DNA of 6,844 bases, taken from the NCBI GenBank assembly GCA_031285815.1, contig JAITVM010000132.1:1-6844 (forward strand). Reading direction: 5' to 3'. Position 1 is the first letter of the stretch. The number at the start of each line of letters is the position of its first letter. The notes under the pieces are model-generated. The model was not told the origin of the DNA and ran no database searches. It saw only the letters and a list, made by a program, of their open reading frames with translations. Positions 1 to 5,785 of the stretch are shown piece after piece. The position numbers were made by a program, and so were the translations under genes. The DNA comes from Clostridiales bacterium (GTDB lineage: Bacteria; Bacillota; Clostridia; Lachnospirales; JAITVM01).

Positions 1-111
1 ATTTTTAAATATAGCCTCATTTGCTGCCGCGAATGCCGTTGTACAAATACCTGTTACCAATACTGCAGATAAAACCGTTTTCACCACAGATTTAAATTTT
101 TTAATTTTCAT
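1..111 (-). CDS. Secreted protein, N-terminal fragment (signal peptide), runs off the left edge
   Basis: Reading leftward from the ATG at 109-111 gives 37 open codons to the window edge. The protein starts MKIKKFKSVVKTVLSAVLVT: a lysine-rich n-region, a hydrophobic core, then GICTTAFA followed by AANEAIFKN. This is a textbook Sec signal peptide with a probable AFA/A cleavage near residue 28, and there is no lipobox cysteine. An AAAGGGG ribosome binding site lies about eight bases before the ATG. The gene follows the histidine kinase gene on the same strand after about 80 bases and has its own promoter-like element. The mature protein is almost entirely outside the window, so no function can be given. 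Location next to a two-component system suggests, but does not show, that it is a target or accessory of that system. Confidence 0.75.
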   Translation of the reverse strand, partial: MKIKKFKSVVKTVLSAVLVTGICTTAFAAANEAIFKN

Positions 112-149
112 TTTAACAGCCCCTTTTATTTTGTGCCTTACACAATGAC

Positions 150-188
150 AATATAACTGCGGAATGTCTTAAAGTTATAATCAAGTTA
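150..188 (-). promoter_or_regulatory. Candidate response-regulator box and promoter of the secreted-protein gene
   Basis: On the minus strand two copies of TAACTT (183-188 and 172-177) are spaced 11 bases apart, one helical turn, as in typical OmpR/PhoB-family direct-repeat sites. The second copy sits where a -35 would be, 16 bases before TATATT (150-155, five of six matches to TATAAT). No good TTGACA is present, which fits an activator-dependent promoter. The same TAACTT-N16-TATWWT layout is found before the response regulator gene. The elements are visible; binding by this regulator is inferred. Predicted start is near 143, giving a leader of about 30 bases. Confidence 0.45.
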
Positions 189-191
189 TCT

Positions 192-1583
192 CTAACTTGT
201 AAAAGTTACTGCCACCTTCGTCCCCTCCCCCGGGGATGACTCAAAAGACAGCTCTGCATTATGGCACCGGCAGATTTGTTCACAAATCGCAAGCCCTAGG
301 CCCGCACCGCCTGACTCTTTCTTCTTCGTTTTATTTATACGGTAAAACGGTTCTTTAATGCGGCCAAGCTGTTCAATGGCAATACCTTCGCCATCGTCCT
401 CCACTGTAATTACATGCCCCTTTTCCGAAGGGGAAGCCCGCCAAATTATATGCCCACCAACCCGGCAGGCTTTTACCGCGTTATCAGTAAGGTTTATTAA
501 TAGGCTTGTAAGTAATGTTTTATCGCCATATAAAATAGATAGTTTATGTTCATATATCAGCCCTATTTTCTTTTCCTCAAGCCTCGCTGTTAAAAATTCT
601 TTAACCGCCCTAAACAATTCGGCGGTTTCTATTTCTTCTGCCTCTATTTGTGGTGAGTTAAGCATAGCCAATTCCAGCATGCGGCCAGCCATATCCAGTA
701 AATGCTTGCTTTCCTTTACAATACGCCCTAAATAATCATACCTTTCTTCTTCGCTTGCGTCAGTTTTCTGTAAATATTCAGCATAGCCAAATATTGAAGT
801 AAGAGGCGTCCGCATTTCATGGGAAAAGTTATCAACGAAATTCTGTTTTTTCTCTGACATTTCACCAAGCTGCATAATATGTTTACGGATCTCAGCTGCC
901 ATATTGTTAAAGCTCTCAGCCATTTCAGATATTTCATCATGGCCCGATATATTAATTTCGTTGCCATACTCGCCGCCAGCAATTTTTTTAGATGCTGCGG
1001 AAACCATTGACAGCGGTTTAAACGCCTTATTTAATGATAAATTGAGAAAAACAGATGATGTTAAGGAAAAAAGCATACCAACCCACAACATAATTTTTTG
1101 GGCATGCCTCCAACCAGAAATATTTTCTGAAATGTTACTTACATACAAAAGGCCATAACCTTCCGCCCCAGGCAGCCGGCCATTTACAATGGCGAATACC
1201 CCACTGCCGCTTTTCTCAACAGAAATAGTTTTTACCCCGCCCTTTGGTTTTTCTGGCTGCATAAGTGGGCCATATAAAGCGGGGGCGCTATTGTATAAAA
1301 AATTGCCCGCCTTTGTAATACCCAAATAAACACCCCGGCGCTTGTAATGTTCAGCATAAAAATTGAAAATCGGCTTTATTGCTTCTTCTAATGACCCGCT
1401 CCGCATGGAAACAGCCGCTAAGTCTTTTCCGAAAGACGAGGCAATCAAATAATGTTCGTCCACGCTATGGTTTTTTGCAGTATCCATCTGGCTGTCGAAC
1501 ATAAGCCAAGATATGAGGAAAAGGCCGGAATAAAACATCACCATAAACAAAATGAGTGTGGAAATAAACGTATGGTACCTCAT
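192..1583 (-). CDS. Membrane sensor histidine kinase with HAMP domain
   Basis: This 463-residue kinase senses an unknown extracellular signal and phosphorylates the regulator encoded just upstream. The N-terminus has one membrane helix (about 6-29), an extracellular domain of about 130 residues, and a second helix (about 163-182). A HAMP linker follows (about 183-236). The HisKA H-box is NFSHEMRTPLTSIFGY, with His255 as phosphoacceptor. The ATPase domain has an N-box (INLTDNAVKAC, Asn368), G1 (VEDDGEGI), an F-box (EPFYRIN) and G2 (GGAGLGLAIC), so all catalytic motifs are intact. The start codon overlaps the regulator's stop as ATGA, and GGAGG lies seven bases before it inside the regulator gene, so the two are translationally coupled. 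I do not recognise the sensor domain, so the ligand is unknown. No terminator is visible after the stop codon. Confidence 0.95.
   Translation of the reverse strand: MRYHTFISTLILFMVMFYSGLFLISWLMFDSQMDTAKNHSVDEHYLIASSFGKDLAAVSMRSGSLEEAIKPIFNFYAEHYKRRGVYLGITKAGNFLYNSAPALYGPLMQPEKPKGGVKTISVEKSGSGVFAIVNGRLPGAEGYGLLYVSNISENISGWRHAQKIMLWVGMLFSLTSSVFLNLSLNKAFKPLSMVSAASKKIAGGEYGNEINISGHDEISEMAESFNNMAAEIRKHIMQLGEMSEKKQNFVDNFSHEMRTPLTSIFGYAEYLQKTDASEEERYDYLGRIVKESKHLLDMAGRMLELAMLNSPQIEAEEIETAELFRAVKEFLTARLEEKKIGLIYEHKLSILYGDKTLLTSLLINLTDNAVKACRVGGHIIWRASPSEKGHVITVEDDGEGIAIEQLGRIKEPFYRINKTKKKESGGAGLGLAICEQICRCHNAELSFESSPGEGTKVAVTFTS
193..208 (-). repeat. Inverted repeat TAACTT-TTAC-AAGTTA at the 3' end of the kinase gene
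   Basis: A perfect 6-base inverted repeat with a 4-base spacer overlaps the last codons and stop of the histidine kinase gene. A close relative, TAACTT-TATA-ACAAGTT, lies at 2267-2283 before the regulator gene. Both therefore carry TAACTT followed by ACAAGTT, with 2 or 4 bases between. It adjoins the 11-base direct repeats at 172-188 and could be an extra regulator-binding half-site pair. The sequence is AT-rich, so chance cannot be excluded. Confidence 0.35.
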
Positions 1584-2233
1584 CTTTTAACCTCCAGCCG
1601 GTATCCCATTTTGTAAACTGTTTTTATATAATTATCCAAAAAAAGTTTTTTACGTAATTTTTGTATGTGTACATCAACAGTCCTTGTATCGCCGCAATAA
1701 TCATACCCCCACACCAATTCCAGTAACTTTTCACGGGACAGGGCTATGTTCCGGTTTAGGATAAGCGCCTCCAGCAAATCAAATTCTTTTGGTGTGCATT
1801 CTGTTGCCTGCCCTTTCAAAAATACTTGCCTGCTTTCAAAATCGACTTTCACCCACCCCAACTCGAAATTTTTATTGTGTTTGCCTGCCCTTCTTAAAAC
1901 TGCTTCTACCCGCGCCAATAATTCCAGCATCTCAAAAGGTTTTATAATATAGTCGTCGGCCCACATTTTTAGCCCCTTGACCTTGTCATGTAGTGTATTT
2001 TTTGATGTCAAAAAAATAACGGGTATGCCTTTGGTATTTTTTATAACTTCAAAGCCGTCGGCCCCCGGGAGCATTACATCGAGCAAAATAAGGTCAAACG
2101 TATATTTTTTAAGCATATCAAGGGCAGCTTCCCCATCAAAAGCAGGCATACACTTATGTTCAACCAGCATTAAATTCTTACATATTAGTTCATTGATGCC
2201 CCCTTCATCCTCCACAACCAGAACCATAGCCAT
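1580..2233 (-). CDS. OmpR/PhoB-family response regulator
   Basis: This 217-residue protein is a transcription factor controlled by phosphorylation from the adjacent kinase. The receiver domain (about 3-115) has the acidic pair Glu8/Asp9, phosphoacceptor Asp52 in LLDVMLPGADG, Thr76, and Lys98 in KPF. The winged-helix effector domain (about 124-216) has the family pattern, with TPKEFDLLEAL, the recognition helix around RTVDVHIQKLRKKL and the closing GYRL hairpin. The length is normal for the family. The first ATG is chosen because GGAGG lies eight bases upstream, while the ATG at codon 3 would sit too far away. It is first in the operon, with a promoter-like element at 2256-2283. Its exact orthologue (PhoP, VanR, WalR type and so on) cannot be told from sequence alone. 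Confidence 0.95.
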   Translation of the reverse strand: MAMVLVVEDEGGINELICKNLMLVEHKCMPAFDGEAALDMLKKYTFDLILLDVMLPGADGFEVIKNTKGIPVIFLTSKNTLHDKVKGLKMWADDYIIKPFEMLELLARVEAVLRRAGKHNKNFELGWVKVDFESRQVFLKGQATECTPKEFDLLEALILNRNIALSREKLLELVWGYDYCGDTRTVDVHIQKLRKKLFLDNYIKTVYKMGYRLEVKR

Positions 2234-2255
2234 AATATCACCCTCCTTTCACACC

Positions 2256-2283
2256 ATAATATCATCAACTTGTTATAAAGTTA
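2256..2283 (-). promoter_or_regulatory. Candidate promoter of the two-component operon with TAACTT box
   Basis: On the minus strand TAACTT (2278-2283) is followed after 16 bases by TATTAT (2256-2261, five of six matches to TATAAT). An additional TAACAA lies at 2270-2275 and an AAGTT arm at 2267-2271. The spacing equals that of the promoter at 150-177, which suggests shared control and hence autoregulation. The box directly follows the T-tract of the terminator at 2285-2312, so there is almost no spare sequence. The predicted leader is short, about 15 bases. Confidence 0.45.
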
Positions 2284-2284
2284 T

Positions 2285-2312
2285 AAAAAAACCACCAGTT
2301 TATAGCTGGTGG
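2285..2312 (-). terminator. Rho-independent terminator after the spoIIQ-type gene
   Basis: Read on the minus strand, CCACCAG and CTGGTGG form a perfect 7-bp stem (2292-2298 with 2306-2312) around a 7-base loop, followed immediately by seven T residues (2285-2291). It lies about 22 bases after the stop of the SpoIIQ-like gene and just before the promoter of the two-component operon, so it insulates the sporulation genes from the regulator genes. Confidence 0.88.
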
Positions 2313-2334
2313 CCATGATTTTTTTTAATAGCTA

Positions 2335-3363
2335 TTATTGAGTTAATATAGATTTTGGGTCAACTGCCTGGTCATTTTTTGAAACTTTAAAATTTAAATG
2401 GCTACCGAGCAAAACATTATATTTTGTTGGTGCACCAACACTGCCGATGACTTGCCCAGCTTTTACTACATCGCCCTCTTTAACAAGAATATTATCATCT
2501 TGCAATTGGCTGTATGTAGTTAACCAGCCATCCCCATTATCGATAACTACTTTCTGCCCGTCACGTTCGTCTGCGGCGATACTTTGTACCACACCATCAG
2601 CAGCAGCTTTTACTTCTGCACCTATATGGGATTGTATAGCGATTGAATCATTGGTCCTAAATAACTCTAAAGTTTTATCGAACACAACAGTATCAACGCT
2701 ATAGTCCATCAGAATTTCACCGATAACTGGCCAATTCATTTTTCCTGTTGCCAGGAAAGAAGATGTTTCAGCATTAGCACTTTCTTGAGCCGAATCATTG
2801 CTTGCCCCTTCTTGATCCGTTTCGGTGCTCGCCCCTTCTTGGCCCGTTTCGGCATTTGCTTCTTCTTGGCCCGTTTCGCTGTTTGCCTCTTCTTGCACTG
2901 CGCTGCTGTCTACTTCCCCGCTAACGTTTTCATTATCTGTGGATTCAGCCTTTTTCTCGCCATCGCCACTTTGTTCTGGCGCCTTCTCTTCTGGCTTTGC
3001 TTCCGGGGGCTTGCTACTGTCTTTATTAGAAGAATCAGCATTAGGTTCCGGTGCCTTAGATGGGGCCGGCGTTTCAGCGGGCTTGTCATTCCTGGCTGAT
3101 AAACTTGTCCCCGCCGTATTATCAGGGGCGGCTACATAACTATTATCCTTACCTTCGATAGACTCCTGTGCCCCAATATTCACATCCCTAACGTTAGCTT
3201 GCCTGGTGGAAGCCGTGCCATCATTAGTGCCTTTTGTTTCAGCGGAATTATTATAATTGATAGCAATGGCTACAACTACCAAAATCCCGACACAAGATAA
3301 TAGGGCAAGATAGAACCCTTTCATTCTTGAGGAACTATCTTTTGTTCCAAAATCATTTTTCAT
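2335..3363 (-). CDS. spoIIQ: SpoIIQ-like forespore membrane protein with degenerate LytM (M23) domain
   Basis: This 342-residue protein has a short cytoplasmic N-terminus, one membrane helix (about 17-36), a long linker rich in Glu, Pro, Ala and Ser (about 40-203), and a C-terminal LytM/M23-type domain (about 210-335). SpoIIQ in the forespore binds SpoIIIAH of the mother cell and forms a channel during engulfment. The call rests on the fold plus its place after spoIID. The metal site is degraded. The usual HxGxD motif reads NDSIA, and the usual HxH reads HLN, so only one histidine (His322) of the four ligands remains. Peptidase activity is therefore not expected. The linker carries five 9-residue repeats (residues 157-201). 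GGAGGTG lies before the ATG, and a terminator follows. A generic non-catalytic M23-domain protein is the alternative. Confidence 0.82.
   Translation of the reverse strand: MKNDFGTKDSSSRMKGFYLALLSCVGILVVVAIAINYNNSAETKGTNDGTASTRQANVRDVNIGAQESIEGKDNSYVAAPDNTAGTSLSARNDKPAETPAPSKAPEPNADSSNKDSSKPPEAKPEEKAPEQSGDGEKKAESTDNENVSGEVDSSAVQEEANSETGQEEANAETGQEGASTETDQEGASNDSAQESANAETSSFLATGKMNWPVIGEILMDYSVDTVVFDKTLELFRTNDSIAIQSHIGAEVKAAADGVVQSIAADERDGQKVVIDNGDGWLTTYSQLQDDNILVKEGDVVKAGQVIGSVGAPTKYNVLLGSHLNFKVSKNDQAVDPKSILTQ
2761..2895 (-). repeat. Five tandem 27-bp repeats coding for 9-residue units in the SpoIIQ-like linker
   Basis: Residues 157-201 read as QEEANSETG, QEEANAETG, QEGASTETD, QEGASNDSA and QESANAETS. 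The DNA has a matching 27-base period, with TTCTTG beginning each unit on the plus strand. The two units on the N-terminal side are nearly identical and the others have diverged. The period is a multiple of three, so copy-number changes keep the frame. The repeat lies in the acidic linker between membrane helix and LytM domain, where length can vary without harming a fold. Confidence 0.9.
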
Positions 3364-3371
3364 TAGTCTTA

Positions 3372-3400
3372 CACCTCCAACAATATTATTAACGGAGGCA
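3372..3400 (-). promoter_or_regulatory. Hairpin that could mask the spoIIQ ribosome binding site
   Basis: On the minus strand CCTCC (3394-3398) is perfectly complementary to the ribosome binding site GGAGG (3374-3378) of the SpoIIQ-like gene, with a 15-base loop. Two flanking G-U pairs could lengthen the stem. An mRNA reading through from spoIID would contain both arms. An mRNA started at the sigma-F-like promoter here would lack CCTCC, since this lies in the promoter spacer. The pairing is visible; the control role is inferred. Confidence 0.35.
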
Positions 3401-3413
3401 AAAATTATTATAC
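3384..3413 (-). promoter_or_regulatory. Sigma-F-like promoter of the spoIIQ-type gene
   Basis: On the minus strand GTATA (3409-3413), 15 bases, then GTTAATAATA (3384-3393) fits the Bacillus subtilis sigma-F pattern GywTA-N15-GgnrAnAnTw except for the weakly conserved second G. spoIIQ is a sigma-F gene in B. subtilis, so the context fits. A weakness is that the start point would fall almost on the ribosome binding site, giving a very short leader. A TATAAT at 3407-3412 overlaps the -35 and could be a sigma-A-like -10 instead, but it has no good -35. Confidence 0.4.
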
Positions 3414-3463
3414 ATATTTTTCTATTTATAGTATAAAATGTTTTAACAAAAAAATTTATTTTT

Positions 3464-4414
3464 CTACCCTATTTTTTGTATTTCTACACCTTGATAGTAA
3501 TGCTTCAAAATATCTTTATAGCCATAGCCTTGTTCCGCCATTAAATCGGCACCTGTTTGGCTCATGCCAACCCCATGGCCATATCCCCTTGTAGTAAAAA
3601 TAATTTCGCTGCCACTTTTGCCCACAGAAAAATATGGGCTCCTAAGGCCAAGAAGCCCCCTTAAGCCGATAGCATCTATTTTTATGCCTTTTATTTCCGC
3701 CGATTTAACATAGCCTGCTTCATCTGCTTCTAATATTTGAAAGCTGTCTAAAAAGTTTATATCCCCAAATTCAACCTCTTTATAATTTTCCGTAAAAATA
3801 CTTTTAAGTTCAGTTTCCGTAAACTTTTTTACAGATATGTAGCCCTGGGCATTTTCATCTAAACTGCTATCTACACTTTTTAGGTACGGCAAGTCCTCTT
3901 GCCAGGCATTTCTGGCATATTCTGTTTTCCCAGCGCTCATAGAATGGAACACGGCCTCTATCGGCTCGCCATCATAAACTATAATTTCAGATTCTGTATC
4001 TTTTACGGCTTTGGATATTTTATCATAATACAGATCAAATTTACCCCCCCATTTATCATTCATTTCTTCTTCTGTAATAAATGCTTGCCCTATATTTTCG
4101 ATGCTGCTGCCTTTATGTTTATATGCATATGTGCGTGAAGCAACCGCTTGGGCCTTAAGCGCCTCTTCTTCGAATAAAGCCGGCATCTCTGCCGCAACAA
4201 CGCCAATAACATAAGCCTCTACAGGCATGCCTTCTATAAATATGCTATTGCTTTCGGCAACTGGCAGTTCTAACGTGGTTTCGAAAATAGGCAGCCCCAT
4301 TGGGCTGGGGGTATTTTTTAATACTACCGCCGTTACTATATAAGGGAGCGCTATTAGCATAAAGATTGCCCCTACTAACAATAAAATTATTTTTTTCAAG
4401 CTAGCCACCCACAT
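3464..4414 (-). CDS. spoIID: SpoIID, stage II sporulation peptidoglycan lytic transglycosylase
   Basis: SpoIID cleaves glycan strands as part of the mother-cell DMP complex (SpoIID, SpoIIM, SpoIIP) that drives engulfment. The 316-residue protein has an N-terminal membrane anchor (about 9-31) and the SpoIID domain. VIGVVAAEMPALFEEEALKAQAVASRTYA contains the putative catalytic Glu76, FHSMSAGKTEYARNAW follows, and GYGHGVGMSQTGADLMAEQGYGYKDILKHYY ends the domain. The protein contains no cysteine, so a cysteine-ligated zinc as reported for the C. difficile enzyme cannot be present in that form. The start is uncertain. The ATG has no clear ribosome binding site, whereas TTG at codon 6 (4397-4399) is preceded by GGGTGG and would give MKKIILLLVG, a typical membrane start. 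It lies between murA and spoIIQ, as in B. subtilis. No terminator is visible before spoIIQ. Confidence 0.93.
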   Translation of the reverse strand: MWVASLKKIILLLVGAIFMLIALPYIVTAVVLKNTPSPMGLPIFETTLELPVAESNSIFIEGMPVEAYVIGVVAAEMPALFEEEALKAQAVASRTYAYKHKGSSIENIGQAFITEEEMNDKWGGKFDLYYDKISKAVKDTESEIIVYDGEPIEAVFHSMSAGKTEYARNAWQEDLPYLKSVDSSLDENAQGYISVKKFTETELKSIFTENYKEVEFGDINFLDSFQILEADEAGYVKSAEIKGIKIDAIGLRGLLGLRSPYFSVGKSGSEIIFTTRGYGHGVGMSQTGADLMAEQGYGYKDILKHYYQGVEIQKIG

Positions 4415-4461
4415 AATATAAATTTCTACGCCCAGGGTTTTAGAAAAACACTAAAGCCCAT

Positions 4462-4500
4462 GGGCACAACTATACCTAAATGTATATTAAATTATGTGCC
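4462..4500 (-). other. Inverted repeat in the murA-spoIID gap, possible weak mRNA structure
   Basis: In the 93-base gap, GGCACA and TGTGCC (4463-4468 and 4495-4500) can pair, and TATAC/GTATA inside them can form an inner stem. No T-tract follows directly on the minus strand, so it is not a convincing terminator. It could be a processing or attenuation site for mRNA running from murA into spoIID. I saw no convincing sigma-E promoter for spoIID in this gap. Confidence 0.2.
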
Positions 4501-4507
4501 GTATTAT

Positions 4508-5761
4508 TCATTCCATACGGATTTTTGCGCCTAATGATTTCAGTTTATCTTCAAAATTATAATAACCCCTTATTATATGGTGGATATCGCTTATTTCAGT
4601 TTCCCCGTCCGCAACAAGTGCCGCCAATATGAGGCCTGCCCCCGCCCTTAAGTCTGTGGCACGCACTTTCGCGCCCGTAAGCGAATCAACACCTTCTATT
4701 ACCGCTGACCTGCTGTCTATTTTAATTTCTGCACCCATCCTTTTTAATTCGCTTACATGCATGAACCGGTTTTCGAATACCGTCTCTGTTACTACCGAGC
4801 TGCCTTTTACTACGGATAAAAGTGCCATAAAAGGCGCTTGCATATCTGTAGGGAACCCAGGGTAAGGCATAGTTTTTATATCTACACAATTTTGTATGCC
4901 CACACACGAAACCCTTAAACCCCCCTCCGCCTCTTCAATTAAACAATTCATCTCTTTTAGTTTTGCAATAACCGGTTTTAGGTGCTCGGATATTGCATTT
5001 TTTAAAATTATATCCCCTTTAGTTATTGCTGAAGCTATCATAAAAGTCCCTGCCTCTATCCTATCGGGAATTATTTTGTGTTGGGATGGGTGCAAGTATT
5101 TTACACCATGTATCGTGATTGTGTCTGTACCTTCGCCTTCTATATTTGCCCCGCATGCATTAAGGAAGTTCGCTAAATCTACAATTTCCGGTTCAACAGC
5201 GCAGTTTTGGATTTTTGTCTCGCCTTCAGCCAAGACAGCCGCCATCATGATATTTTCTGTAGCCCCAACAGAGGGGAAATCTAAATATATCTCGGACCCA
5301 GCTAGCCTACTGGCACTTACTTCTACAAACCCATGCTCTAGGGAAACTTTTGCACCAAGCGCCAGAAAGCCCTTCAAATGTAAATCCACAGGCCTTGACC
5401 CTATTTGGCACCCACCGGGCAAAGGTACTTTAGCATGCCCAAACCGTGACAAAAGTGGCCCTGTAATTAAAAAAGATGCCCTCATTTTAGTTACTAGGTC
5501 AAACGGGGCCTCTTTATTAAAAATATTTTTGCTGTTTATTTTCATATGTGAATTGCCTTTATCCCAATCTATTGTTACGCCAAATTCAGAGAGGATAGAA
5601 AACATTACAGAAACATCGCTTAAATCTGGTATTCCATTTAAAATATGCGTTTCACCTGACATGAGTGTTGAGGCCATAACCGGCAGTACCGAGTTCTTTG
5701 AGCCACCTATATTTACAAACCCTTTTAAGGGCGGGGATTTTTCAACAAAAAATTTTTCCAT
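4508..5761 (-). CDS. murA: UDP-N-acetylglucosamine 1-carboxyvinyltransferase (MurA)
   Basis: MurA transfers enolpyruvate from phosphoenolpyruvate to UDP-GlcNAc in the cytoplasm, the first committed step of peptidoglycan synthesis. With the start at 5761 the protein has 417 residues, the usual length. Lys22 (GGSKNSVLP), Cys118 (LPGGCQIGSRPVD, the fosfomycin-targeted cysteine, Cys115 in E. coli), Asp306 (YPGFPTDMQ) and Arg398 (IIRGYYNFEDKL) all fall where the E. coli enzyme has them. An in-frame ATG at 5809 would add 16 residues. It has no ribosome binding site, and the extra codons translate a GGTGG-type site, so it is rejected. The closeness to spoIID matches B. subtilis murAA, and a sigma-E-like -10 precedes it. 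The gene is complete with all key residues present. Confidence 0.96.
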   Translation of the reverse strand: MEKFFVEKSPPLKGFVNIGGSKNSVLPVMASTLMSGETHILNGIPDLSDVSVMFSILSEFGVTIDWDKGNSHMKINSKNIFNKEAPFDLVTKMRASFLITGPLLSRFGHAKVPLPGGCQIGSRPVDLHLKGFLALGAKVSLEHGFVEVSASRLAGSEIYLDFPSVGATENIMMAAVLAEGETKIQNCAVEPEIVDLANFLNACGANIEGEGTDTITIHGVKYLHPSQHKIIPDRIEAGTFMIASAITKGDIILKNAISEHLKPVIAKLKEMNCLIEEAEGGLRVSCVGIQNCVDIKTMPYPGFPTDMQAPFMALLSVVKGSSVVTETVFENRFMHVSELKRMGAEIKIDSRSAVIEGVDSLTGAKVRATDLRAGAGLILAALVADGETEISDIHHIIRGYYNFEDKLKSLGAKIRME

Positions 5762-5765
5762 ATCG

Positions 5766-5773
5766 CCACCACC
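5766..5773 (-). promoter_or_regulatory. Ribosome binding site that fixes the murA start
   Basis: On the minus strand GGTGGTGG lies four to seven bases before the ATG at 5759-5761. It is the only G-rich stretch near any candidate start. The upstream ATG at 5809 is preceded only by A and T. This selects the 417-residue form of MurA. Confidence 0.6.
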
Positions 5774-5785
5774 AATTAAAATATT

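Noticed and set aside
2313..2326. T-run as a plus-strand terminator
   Set aside because: Six bases separate the stem from the T-run and no plus-strand gene lies upstream. The minus-strand reading has T residues directly after the stem.
2785..3139. Two plus-strand open frames opposite the SpoIIQ-like linker
   Set aside because: Their repetitive composition comes from the 27-bp tandem repeats and the biased linker codons. No ribosome binding site or family features are seen.
192..3363. Vancomycin-resistance-type cluster (regulator, kinase and peptidase-like gene)
   Set aside because: No ligase, dehydrogenase or D,D-dipeptidase is present, the M23-type domain lacks its metal ligands, and a terminator separates it from the two-component genes. 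The gene order fits sporulation instead.
3441..3463. A/T stretch after spoIID as a terminator
   Set aside because: Any stem would be only A-T pairs, too weak for a rho-independent terminator.
4456..4465. Perfect palindrome GCCCATGGGC between murA and spoIID
   Set aside because: It is only 10 bases with no spacer and no similar copy near the other promoters, so there is no support for an operator.
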